Origin: Clostridium sp. UBA1056
GTDB lineage: Bacteria > Bacillota > Clostridia > Clostridiales > Clostridiaceae
DNA length: 39,654 bases
Direction: 5' to 3'
NCBI GenBank assembly: GCA_002316385.1
Contig: DCDL01000065.1
Location: 57,450-97,103, forward strand
Below the pieces are notes generated by a model. It did no database searches and was not told the origin of the DNA. It worked only from the letters and a program-made list of their open reading frames with translations. Of this stretch, positions 16,770 through 23,757 are shown in pieces (the first letter of the stretch is position 1; every line of letters begins with the position of its first letter). The position numbers and the translations under genes were made by a program.

Positions 16770-17428
16770 TAGCCACACCTCTTTGAAACAAGCTCTTTAG
16801 CTAAACGAGCGGCTTTTGAAGCTTCAACTTCATAACCATCTGCGCCTATCTTATCTGCGAAACTTTGAGATATTGGGCCGCCGCCTATCATCACAACTAC
16901 ATCGTCTCTAAGTCCAGACTCATTTAGCATATCTATAACTACTTTCATATTGTCCATAGTTGTAGTCATTAGAGTTGACATTCCAACTAAAGTAGCTTTC
17001 GTTTCCCTTATTTTATTTATAAATTCTGTAGGAGATACATCACGGCCTAGGTCATAAACCTCAAAACCACAGGTTTCAAGCATTATTTTAAATAGATTCT
17101 TGCCTATGTCATGGGTATCGCCCTCCACTACACCCACAACAGCTTTATGTTTTTTTTCGTTAGAAGAAAATTTAAGATGAGGTTTAAGTTTATCCATACC
17201 TGCATACATAGCATCAGAACACATAAGAAGTTCTGGAATATAGTATTCTTCCTCCTCATATAATACACCAGCTTTATCCATTCCAATAGCTAAGCCAGAA
17301 GCTATGGCATCATAGGCATTATAGCCTGAATCTAGATATTCGTCAGCCTTACTCTTTACTAAATTTTCATCCATGTCAAGAACACCATTAGCCAGAGCAT
17401 CTAAAAGTAAATTTTTCTTCTCGTCCAT
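16769..17428 (-). CDS. Corrinoid (B12-binding) methyl-carrier protein, MtaC/MttC type
   Basis: 219 residues. The N-terminal helical cap domain (about 1-88) is followed by the Rossmann-like B12 domain. GVVEGDTHDIGKN gives the cobalt-ligating His106 within DxHxxG. GMSTLMTTT and VMIGGGPIS are the other two conserved loops that hold the nucleotide tail. It carries the methyl group on cobalt between two methyltransferases, probably those encoded directly downstream. First gene of the five-gene operon. The start is ambiguous: ATG at 17428 has AAGGTG 11 bases upstream, while a GTG four codons earlier almost touches that site. Confidence 0.92.
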   Translation of the reverse strand: MDEKKNLLLDALANGVLDMDENLVKSKADEYLDSGYNAYDAIASGLAIGMDKAGVLYEEEEYYIPELLMCSDAMYAGMDKLKPHLKFSSNEKKHKAVVGVVEGDTHDIGKNLFKIMLETCGFEVYDLGRDVSPTEFINKIRETKATLVGMSTLMTTTMDNMKVVIDMLNESGLRDDVVVMIGGGPISQSFADKIGADGYEVEASKAARLAKELVSKRCG

Positions 17429-17453
17429 TCTTTCACACACACCTTTTTATTTT

Positions 17454-17499
17454 ATTATACTTGTATGTAAATCCATTAAATAAATTTATATACAAGTAT
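17454..17499 (-). promoter_or_regulatory. Promoter -10 and long operator-like dyad of the methyltransferase operon
   Basis: On the minus strand TATAAT occupies 17459-17454, 26 bases before the corrinoid start. Overlapping it, ATACTTGTATGTAAAT (17457-17472) is an inverted copy of ATTTATATACAAGTAT (17484-17499), 15 of 16 bases, around an 11-base spacer. The arms cover the -10 and the zone just upstream of the -35 position. No good -35 box is seen. It looks like a repressor or activator site; ACTTGTAT/ATACAAGT halves recall GntR-family operators, but no regulator gene lies next to it. Confidence 0.6.
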
Positions 17500-17637
17500 A
17501 TGATAGTATTATTTTATAGGATAATTTAGTATTATTTGAAATAACTATTAAAATAGTTTATTTATTGGATATCATAATTTAAAATAAACTTTAGGAATGT
17601 GGATCATAAAGTTATCAAAATAAATTATCAAAAAACA

Positions 17638-17666
17638 TTGACAATAATTCTAAAATGGAATAATAT
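17638..17666 (+). promoter_or_regulatory. Consensus sigma-A promoter of the aspS leader
   Basis: TTGACA (17638-17643), a 17-base spacer and TAATAT (17661-17666). Transcription should start near 17673, about 20 bases before the T-box stem I. This is one of the best promoters in the window. Confidence 0.8.
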
Positions 17667-17689
17667 ATAGAAAATATATATTTATAATT

Positions 17690-17927
17690 CTTTGAAGGGA
17701 AGAGTAAGTATTACTAAGTATGTAAAGCGAGTAGAGGGCGGTGGAAGCTCTATGAGAACAGTAATATTGAAAGACATCCTGGAGATATTTATCTGAAATA
17801 TTAAGTAGGATAAATCGGATTCCTCCGTTAAAGGGATTAGAGATGATAAAGTAATTAATACTTAATCAAATTAGGATGGTACCGTGAATACAGCTTTCGC
17901 TCCTATAGGAGTGAAAGCTTTTTTTAT
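17690..17927 (+). promoter_or_regulatory. Complete T-box riboswitch with GAAC (Glu/Asn) specifier, upstream of aspS
   Basis: Stem I begins with GAAGGGAAGAGTA. AGTATTAC pairs with GTAATATT as its base, and TAGAG/CTCTA forms an upper stem. GAGAACA (17754-17760) is left in the specifier loop and exposes GAA (17756-17758) and AAC (17757-17759), codons for Glu and Asn. The T-box sequence AGGATGGTACCGTG lies at 17873-17886; canonical is GGGTGGTACCGCG. The terminator is AGCTTTCGCTCC paired with GGAGTGAAAGCT (17892-17919) plus a T-run. Uncharged tRNA should stabilise the antiterminator and let RNA polymerase proceed. Confidence 0.9.
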
Positions 17928-17930
17928 TTA

Positions 17931-18130
17931 ATGAAATAGGAGCTCATTTCATTAAGGTAAATTTTCTTATAGAACCGGTATAATAAGAAAATTAATCTAT
18001 TCTAATTATGTAGTACATTCTATATAAGAAAATTTTTATAGGAATATATTTAGGTATTTAATTATTATATCAACAAGGGTGGCACCGCATATTTTGCCCC
18101 TTGAGCCTTTGGCTTAAGGGCTTTTTTTAT
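17931..18130 (+). promoter_or_regulatory. Second T-box-type antiterminator/terminator without a canonical stem I
   Basis: AGGGTGGCACCGC (18076-18088) is a clear T-box bulge sequence. It is followed by a terminator, GCCCCTTGAGCC paired with GGCTTAAGGGC (18096-18121), and T7. Only ~150 bases separate it from the first terminator. Instead of a normal stem I there is an 11-bp hairpin (17960-17970 with 17983-17993) whose 12-base loop AGAACCGGTATA again shows GAAC. The right arm ATAAGAAAATT recurs at 18024-18034, so the left arm has two alternative partners. It may be a reduced second sensor or a remnant of duplication. Confidence 0.75.
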
Positions 18131-18151
18131 TGAAATTTAGGAGGCATAAAA

Positions 18152-19441
18152 ATGAAAAGAGTATTAATAAATAAATTAGTTAATCATATGAATGAAAAAG
18201 TAAAAATATCAGGATGGATATATAGAGTAAGAAAGCTAAAATCTATTACATTCATTGTACTAAGGGATAGAACTGGTTTTGTACAATGTGTTGCTGATAA
18301 CTCTATTATTGAAGAAACAAGTTTAAAGATAGAATCTGTAGTTTCTATTAAAGGTACTGTTAAAGAAGGAAAAAACACATTGAATAATTTTGAGATACAA
18401 ATTGAAAGTATAGAGGTGATTAATTCCACAATAGGAGAGCTACCTATAGAGGTAAATAATAAAGAACTAAATGCTAACTTAGATACCATGCTAAATAATA
18501 GAGTATTAAGCTTACGTCATGAAAAAATAAATGCGATTTTTAAGATTCAAAATATATTAGTCCAAGGATTTAGAGAGTTTTTGACTGAAGAAGAATTTAC
18601 AGAAATTTTTACACCTAAACTTGTATCAGAAGGAGCAGAAGGAGGAACAGAGTTATTTAAAGTGAAATATTTTGAAAGAGAAGCTTATCTAGCTCAAAGT
18701 CCTCAATTTTATAAACAAATGATGGTAGGTGCAGGATTTGAAAGAGTTTTTGAAGTAGCCCATGTATATAGAGCAGAAGAGCATAATACCAATAGGCACT
18801 TAAATGAATATATAAGTATGGACTTAGAGATGGGATTTATTGAAGACGAAACAGAAGTCATGGAAATTGAAGAAAGATTATTAAAGTTTATCTTGGATAA
18901 AGTTAAAGTAGAAGGAGCTAAGTATTTGGATATTCTAGAGGCTAAAATGCCAGAAATTCAAAGTGAAATACCTAGAATGAAACTTAAGGATGCCTTAGAT
19001 ATATTAGAAAAGGAGTATAATAAGAAGAATTTAGATGGAGACCTTGACCCTGAAGGAGAAAAACTCATTTGTAAATATGCTAAGGAAAAATTAAACTCAG
19101 ATTTTATATTCTTAACTAATTACCCGAGAAGAAAAAGACCTATGTATACCATGCCTTGTGGAGAACTAGAAACTCATAGCTTTGACTTATTGTTTAGAGG
19201 TGTAGAAATAACTACTGGAGGGCAAAGAATTCATAACTATGATGAGTTAATAAAGAATATGGAGTATAAAGGATTGAATCCAGAGAATTATAGTAGCTAC
19301 ACCTGTATATTTAAACAAGGTATGCCAAAACACGGAGGTCTTGCCATAGGACTAGAAAGACTAACAGCTCAGCTCTTAGGACTAGAAAACGTAAGAGAAG
19401 CTTCACTTATTCCAAGAGACAGAACACGTCTAACACCATAA
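18152..19441 (+). CDS. aspS: Archaeal-type aspartyl-tRNA synthetase, probably non-discriminating (AspRS2)
   Basis: 429 residues, the short archaeal-type AspRS without the bacterial insertion domain. An OB-fold anticodon domain (about 1-100, GWIYRVRKL) precedes the class II catalytic core: GAEGGTELFKVKYF, LAQSPQFYKQMM, FRAEE-like YRAEEHNTNRHLNEY (motif 2), and GGLAIGLERLTAQLLG with PRDRTRLTP (motif 3). LAQSPQ separates it from AsnRS. The T-box leader reading an Asn codon implies that the enzyme charges tRNA(Asn) with Asp for later amidation by GatCAB, as in other clostridia. No gat genes are in the window. The start follows AGGAGG (18139-18144). Assignment as non-discriminating is an inference from leader and type. 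Confidence 0.92.
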   Translation: MKRVLINKLVNHMNEKVKISGWIYRVRKLKSITFIVLRDRTGFVQCVADNSIIEETSLKIESVVSIKGTVKEGKNTLNNFEIQIESIEVINSTIGELPIEVNNKELNANLDTMLNNRVLSLRHEKINAIFKIQNILVQGFREFLTEEEFTEIFTPKLVSEGAEGGTELFKVKYFEREAYLAQSPQFYKQMMVGAGFERVFEVAHVYRAEEHNTNRHLNEYISMDLEMGFIEDETEVMEIEERLLKFILDKVKVEGAKYLDILEAKMPEIQSEIPRMKLKDALDILEKEYNKKNLDGDLDPEGEKLICKYAKEKLNSDFIFLTNYPRRKRPMYTMPCGELETHSFDLLFRGVEITTGGQRIHNYDELIKNMEYKGLNPENYSSYTCIFKQGMPKHGGLAIGLERLTAQLLGLENVREASLIPRDRTRLTP

Positions 19442-19451
19442 GTGAGACCCC

Positions 19452-19716
19452 AAATCTATGATTTGGCTGGTCAAACTTACTCCTTGGAGCGTATGTGACA
19501 AGGAGTTTCCTTCCGAGCAAAGCGAGAAAAAATCTATGATTTGGTTAGTGGAACTTACTCATTCGAACGCATGTGAGAAGGAGTGTCCTTCCGAGCAAAG
19601 CGAGAAAAAAATCTACGATTTAGTCATGGGAACTTACTCATTTAAACGAAGTGAAGGAGAGTTTCATTTAAACGAAAGTATGTGACAAGGAGTGTCCTTC
19701 CGAGCAAGGTGAGAAA
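19452..19716 (+). repeat. Three-unit direct repeat downstream of aspS
   Basis: Units start with AAATCTATGATTTGG or a close variant at 19452, 19530 and 19609, giving lengths of 78, 79 and 108 bases. Each has a GGAACTTACTC-like middle, an ATGTGAnAAGGAGT segment and the end TCCTTCCGAGCAAAGCGAGAAA. Unit 3 is longer because an AACGAAGTGAAGGAGAGTTT-like piece is inserted. A 75-codon frame runs through it, but the copies shift frame and no ribosome site precedes it, so I treat it as non-coding repeat DNA. Confidence 0.8.
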
Positions 19717-19774
19717 TGAAAACTTTATATTTTAGGTAAATACAAAGAGTATGAAGGATAATGTACAGAAAATT

Positions 19775-19830
19775 AATAGATAAGCTTCTACTATTTTAAT
19801 TTTCGATAGAAGAAGTTTATCTATTATTAA
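19775..19830 (+). terminator. Candidate hairpin terminator between repeat array and rhodanese gene
   Basis: AATAGATAAGCTTCTA (19775-19790) faces TAGAAGAAGTTTATCTATT (19807-19825) with a small bulge. There is no long T-run, so termination efficiency is uncertain. The rest of 19717-19931 shows nothing else beyond the ribosome site before 19932. Confidence 0.4.
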
Positions 19831-19931
19831 ATCAAATTTAAAAAAACTAAGAAGTTATTTACATGATATATAAAAGGTGTTAAGCTACAGATGGAAAAAT
19901 GTAAAATTATTAATGTTAAGGAGGGAAAAAT

Positions 19932-21317
19932 ATGAAAAAGTCTATAAAAGTAATGTTAACAGCAGTAGCCTTAACACTATCAATGGCAGCATTAACAGCT
20001 TGTGGGACTAAAGACGAAGCTAAGAATAATGAAGGATCAAGTACAGAAGTTAAATCTATAACTACTGAAGAGTTAACAAAAAGTATTAAAGATGATAAGT
20101 GGATAGTTGTTGATACAAGAGCAAATGATGCATATAATGGTTGGAAATTAGAAGGTGTTGAAAGAGGCGGTCATATTGAGGGGGCTGTAGATTTTTCAGC
20201 AGATTGGCTAAATGCGGATACAGAAAAGAAAGAAGAAAGTTTAGCTAAAGATTTAGAAGCAAGAGGAATATCAGCTGATAAAAATGTTATTCTTTATGAT
20301 GCAAATGGAGAAGATGCAAAAGAAGTAGCTGATTATTTATCAAAAAAGGGATTTAAAAATTTATATACATATGATGTTAAGGAATGGGCTAAGGATGAAA
20401 ATAATGCTATGGTAGCTTATCCTAATTATGAAATGTTAGTTCCAGCATCATGGGTTAAAGATTTAGTAGATGGAAAAAAACCAGAAACTTATGAAGGAAA
20501 AGAATTTAAAGTATTTGAAGTTTCATGGGGAGAAGAAAAAGATTCTCCAGATTATTTAAAAGGGCATATTCAAGGAGCTATACATATTAATACAGATGAA
20601 TTAGAAGAAGGACCGCTATGGAATCGTCTTTCAGATGATAAACTTATAGAATTTGCTAAAGTAAATGGTGTAACTACAGATACAACTGTTGTACTATATG
20701 GTGGAGACACTTGTGCAGCTTCAAGAGTAGCAGTTATATTTAAGTATTTAGGAGTAAAAGATGTTAGATTATTAAATGGTGGAACTAGCAAATGGGTAGA
20801 TGCTGGCTACGAAGTAGAAGCTAAATCTAATCCTAAAGTTGCTGTAGAATCCTTTGGTGCAGATGCTCCATTAAATAGGGATTATATTGTTGATTACGAT
20901 AAAGCACTTACAGCAGTAGATAAGCCAGAAGAAAATACATTAGTAGATATTAGAAGCTGGGAAGAGTATATAGGAAAAACTTCAGGATATAGCTATATTA
21001 AAGCAACAGGACGTCCAGTATGTTCTCTATGGGGACATGGTGGTAGTGATAGCACTAGCATGGAAGACTTCAGAAATGAAGATAATACCATGGTTAGTGG
21101 GGATCAAATTCTTAAGATGTGGAAAGAATATGGTATAACACCAGATAAAAACTTAATGTTCTTCTGCGGAACAGGTTGGAGAGCTGCCGAAGTTCTATGG
21201 TATGCTGATGTAATGGGACTTGAAAATATATCTCTTTATGATGGCGGATGGAATGAATGGAGTGGAAACACTGGAAATGAAGCTGGTCCAGTAACAACTG
21301 GAGAACCACAAAAATAG
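19932..21317 (+). CDS. Lipoprotein with three rhodanese (sulfurtransferase) domains
   Basis: 461 residues. The lipoprotein signal ends in MAALTACGT. Three rhodanese repeats follow at about 48-155, 170-300 and 315-445. In the first the active-site loop reads ILYDANGED, with no Cys. In the second it reads VVLYGGDTCAASR, with the Cys displaced. In the third it reads FFCGTGWRAAE with Cys412 in the canonical place, so only the last is likely to carry persulfide. Two- and three-domain exported rhodaneses may handle thiosulfate, cyanide or other sulfane-sulfur compounds outside the membrane. The substrate is unknown. AAGGAGGG precedes the ATG. A small membrane protein gene follows after 21 bases. 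Confidence 0.9.
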   Translation: MKKSIKVMLTAVALTLSMAALTACGTKDEAKNNEGSSTEVKSITTEELTKSIKDDKWIVVDTRANDAYNGWKLEGVERGGHIEGAVDFSADWLNADTEKKEESLAKDLEARGISADKNVILYDANGEDAKEVADYLSKKGFKNLYTYDVKEWAKDENNAMVAYPNYEMLVPASWVKDLVDGKKPETYEGKEFKVFEVSWGEEKDSPDYLKGHIQGAIHINTDELEEGPLWNRLSDDKLIEFAKVNGVTTDTTVVLYGGDTCAASRVAVIFKYLGVKDVRLLNGGTSKWVDAGYEVEAKSNPKVAVESFGADAPLNRDYIVDYDKALTAVDKPEENTLVDIRSWEEYIGKTSGYSYIKATGRPVCSLWGHGGSDSTSMEDFRNEDNTMVSGDQILKMWKEYGITPDKNLMFFCGTGWRAAEVLWYADVMGLENISLYDGGWNEWSGNTGNEAGPVTTGEPQK

Positions 21318-21338
21318 ATAAAAAGTTAGGTAATTGAT

Positions 21339-21758
21339 ATGATTATAAAAAATGTTTTAAAGTGGCTAGGTACTATTGTTCAAATTTTATTAGTTATATT
21401 TACTGTAGTAATATATAACTTGTCTGATAAGAAAATGGGATTAGTTAGACACTTTACTTATCAAAATTATAAATGGGATAATATTAATTTAAGATTTTAT
21501 ACAATTTGCATATTAGGCTTACTAGTAATTGCATTTATAATCTCAGCCTATATTAAGTATAAAAAGTTGGCTTATTTTAGAGAAACTGTTTCTTTTAAAA
21601 TAAATATAATATTTATAGTATTAAGTCTTATAGCCACAGTTTTTACTATAAGCCTCAATACAGATAAATTACTAACATATTATGTTTTCGTGCTAGCATT
21701 TATATTTATTTTAATAATAGAATTTTTAAAGATTAACTTTCTTCAAATGAAGAAGTAG
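21339..21758 (+). CDS. Small four-helix membrane protein of unknown function
   Basis: 139 residues with four predicted membrane helices at about 8-27, 45-65, 85-105 and 112-132, short loops, and a Lys-rich C-terminus. No recognisable domain or catalytic motif. It begins 21 bases after the rhodanese lipoprotein gene and ends before the shared terminator, so the two probably form one transcript. A role in anchoring or serving the rhodanese, or in moving a sulfur compound, is a guess from position only. The upstream ribosome site is weak (TTAGGTAATTGAT). Confidence 0.7.
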   Translation: MIIKNVLKWLGTIVQILLVIFTVVIYNLSDKKMGLVRHFTYQNYKWDNINLRFYTICILGLLVIAFIISAYIKYKKLAYFRETVSFKINIIFIVLSLIATVFTISLNTDKLLTYYVFVLAFIFILIIEFLKINFLQMKK

Positions 21759-21782
21759 ATAAATATATTTAACATATGAAAA

Positions 21783-21829
21783 ACTCCTTCTTGTAATAAT
21801 TTGTTATCTTAATTATTACAAGAAGGAGT
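21783..21829. terminator. Perfect 19-bp bidirectional terminator between convergent genes
   Basis: ACTCCTTCTTGTAATAATT (21783-21801) and AATTATTACAAGAAGGAGT (21811-21829) are perfect complements around a 9-base loop. A-run on the left and T-rich sequence on the right serve the cytolysin and rhodanese transcripts respectively. Confidence 0.85.
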
Positions 21830-21893
21830 ATGTTTTATTTAGCTTACAAAGATTTTTTTATAAAAGCTTTAATCAAAATGATGTTGTTATTGA

Positions 21894-23423
21894 CTAATGG
21901 CTAATACTAGCGGATGGATATAATGTAGTTCCGCCAATTGAAACGTTTATTTCATTTGTTAATGGAACATTATATTCGTCAATAATTGTTCTCCACCATT
22001 CCCATGCAAGACCTGTACACTCTCTTGCATAAATTCTTATATTTTTTGAATTAGCTGGAAGTGAAATTACTGTAGAGTAATGAGCTGTTTTGTCCTCCCA
22101 ACTTCCATCCCATGTTTTATGGGTTAGTACTTCATTTCCATTCTCATCATAGGAAAATTCATCCCATGATATATCAAACTGGGCAACATACGCACCATAG
22201 TGATCAAGATTTATTTTAGCTTTAGAATATTCTGTTGATGTAGTCTCAATATAATCAGTTCTGTTATTAACAGAAGCAATTGAATTATCTTTTAAGAAAA
22301 CACTTGTATATGAAATTGGATATCCTGGATTTTTAAGACTAAATTCCGCATTATCTTTGATTACATTTCGTATTTCATCAAAATCCTTTGTGACAACCTT
22401 GTTATGCTCTTTTGCATCTCCGCCTAATACTACAGCAGTAAATGAACTTTCTTCAAAAATATCTTTGTATTGTCCACTAGCTTGTACACTATTATCCTTA
22501 AGTAACGCTTTAAAAGCAGATTGTACATCTTTACTCTTAGAGGTTGTTTCTAATTTTACATAAATTGTTCTACCATAGGCTACATTTGATACCATAACAG
22601 GTGGTGCTGCATCACTTACTCCTTTACGAGTTAGCTCTTTAAAAGTAACGCTATCATCAAAAATATCTGATGGATTGTTAGGTAGTTCTGCATTTACAGT
22701 ATAAAATATTTGTTTGTATGCAGCAACCATAACTTTTTTCTCTCCGTTTGATATAGCATTAAAGTCAATTCCAAGTGAATTATCTATAACTTTAGCGCTA
22801 ACATTAAGAGAACTTGCTAGTTGAGATTTACTATAAACCATAGATTCTGCATACTGTGTTCTTGCAGGTAAAGTATGTGTTGTTGAATACTTTTCACTCC
22901 AAGTAGATACTAACTCATCTACTGCTCCTGACACATTACCATATGTTGGATTTTCAACAGTTTTTGTATTTTCTTTTTTCATACCTGGTAAATCTATACT
23001 AATATTTAAAGGTTTTCTTTTGCACATTAATATATTAGGTTGATTTTCCACAAAAGCATCGTTTGCAAGTTGTAATGCTCCTGGATATGTGCGATCGCTC
23101 ATGGAATCAATAATTGAAATATCAACTGGTGAAGTTGTAAGTGATTTTTTATTACGCTCAACAACTATAAATTTTCCATTTGAATTTAAACCTTCTCTTG
23201 GAACGAAACTTTCTACGCTATCACCATTTACTGCTAAGACTTGATTTCTATCATAGTTTAAATTTGCTATGCCATTATCAATATCAATACTGTTGCTTTT
23301 TTCACTAGCTGGACTAGTTTTAGGTGTTTCGGCAAAGCCAATAAGTGGATATTGGATAACAAATAAGCTAACCAATAAACATGCTATGAATTTTGTTGCT
23401 TTGAGATGTTTTTTAATCTTCAA
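21894..23423 (-). CDS. Cholesterol-dependent cytolysin (thiol-activated pore-forming toxin)
   Basis: 509 residues, full length for the family (perfringolysin O is about 500). A Sec signal peptide (about 1-31) ends near LIGFAETPK. The C-terminal domain carries the canonical undecapeptide ECTGLAWEWWR at about 468-478 and the cholesterol-recognition pair Thr500-Leu501 in GGTTLYP. The secreted monomer should bind cholesterol-rich membranes, oligomerise and open large pores. The start is TTG behind AAGGGGGGA, and no ATG is nearer. The gene is monocistronic, with its own promoter and shared terminator. Nearest relatives should be the clostridial cytolysins such as perfringolysin, tetanolysin and botulinolysin. 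I cannot say which is closest. Confidence 0.97.
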   Translation of the reverse strand: MKIKKHLKATKFIACLLVSLFVIQYPLIGFAETPKTSPASEKSNSIDIDNGIANLNYDRNQVLAVNGDSVESFVPREGLNSNGKFIVVERNKKSLTTSPVDISIIDSMSDRTYPGALQLANDAFVENQPNILMCKRKPLNISIDLPGMKKENTKTVENPTYGNVSGAVDELVSTWSEKYSTTHTLPARTQYAESMVYSKSQLASSLNVSAKVIDNSLGIDFNAISNGEKKVMVAAYKQIFYTVNAELPNNPSDIFDDSVTFKELTRKGVSDAAPPVMVSNVAYGRTIYVKLETTSKSKDVQSAFKALLKDNSVQASGQYKDIFEESSFTAVVLGGDAKEHNKVVTKDFDEIRNVIKDNAEFSLKNPGYPISYTSVFLKDNSIASVNNRTDYIETTSTEYSKAKINLDHYGAYVAQFDISWDEFSYDENGNEVLTHKTWDGSWEDKTAHYSTVISLPANSKNIRIYARECTGLAWEWWRTIIDEYNVPLTNEINVSIGGTTLYPSASISH

Positions 23424-23450
23424 AGTAATCCCCCCTTTTGTTGTATGTAA

Positions 23451-23480
23451 ATTATACCATAATCCTTATATAGAAATCAA
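23451..23480 (-). promoter_or_regulatory. Promoter of the cytolysin gene
   Basis: On the minus strand an extended -10, TGGTATAAT, ends at 23451. A TTGATT -35 candidate lies at 23480-23475, 18 bases upstream. The rest of the divergent gap 23481-23757 shows no gene and no clear regulator site; a short AATTTATATC direct repeat occurs near 23510-23535. Confidence 0.55.
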
Positions 23481-23757
23481 ATACATTGAATGAATATTTA
23501 CCCAAATAAAAATTTATATCTATGTAATTTATATCCGTGTTTTAATTTTAATGTAAATAATAGTGAATTTAGTTTAAATATTTAAATATTTAGCAAAGAA
23601 AGAAGGAGAAATATATAGGGAATAATAAATTCTTAAAAGTATAAACTAAAAAGAGTTTAGTTATTATAGAAGTTTATATTTGAAAAGTAATAGGAGCTAT
23701 GATTTTTATCTCATGTAAAAAAGATATATAAAAAATAAAAGAAGAAAAGGAGATATA

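Noticed and set aside
18152..19441. Asparaginyl-tRNA synthetase, suggested by the Asn codon in the T-box
   Set aside because: The catalytic core has LAQSPQFYKQ and other archaeal AspRS signatures, not those of AsnRS.
19458..19685. 75-codon open frame with repeated PSEQSEK segments
   Set aside because: It is a reading of the direct-repeat array. Copies shift frame, no ribosome site precedes it, and codon content mirrors the repeat.
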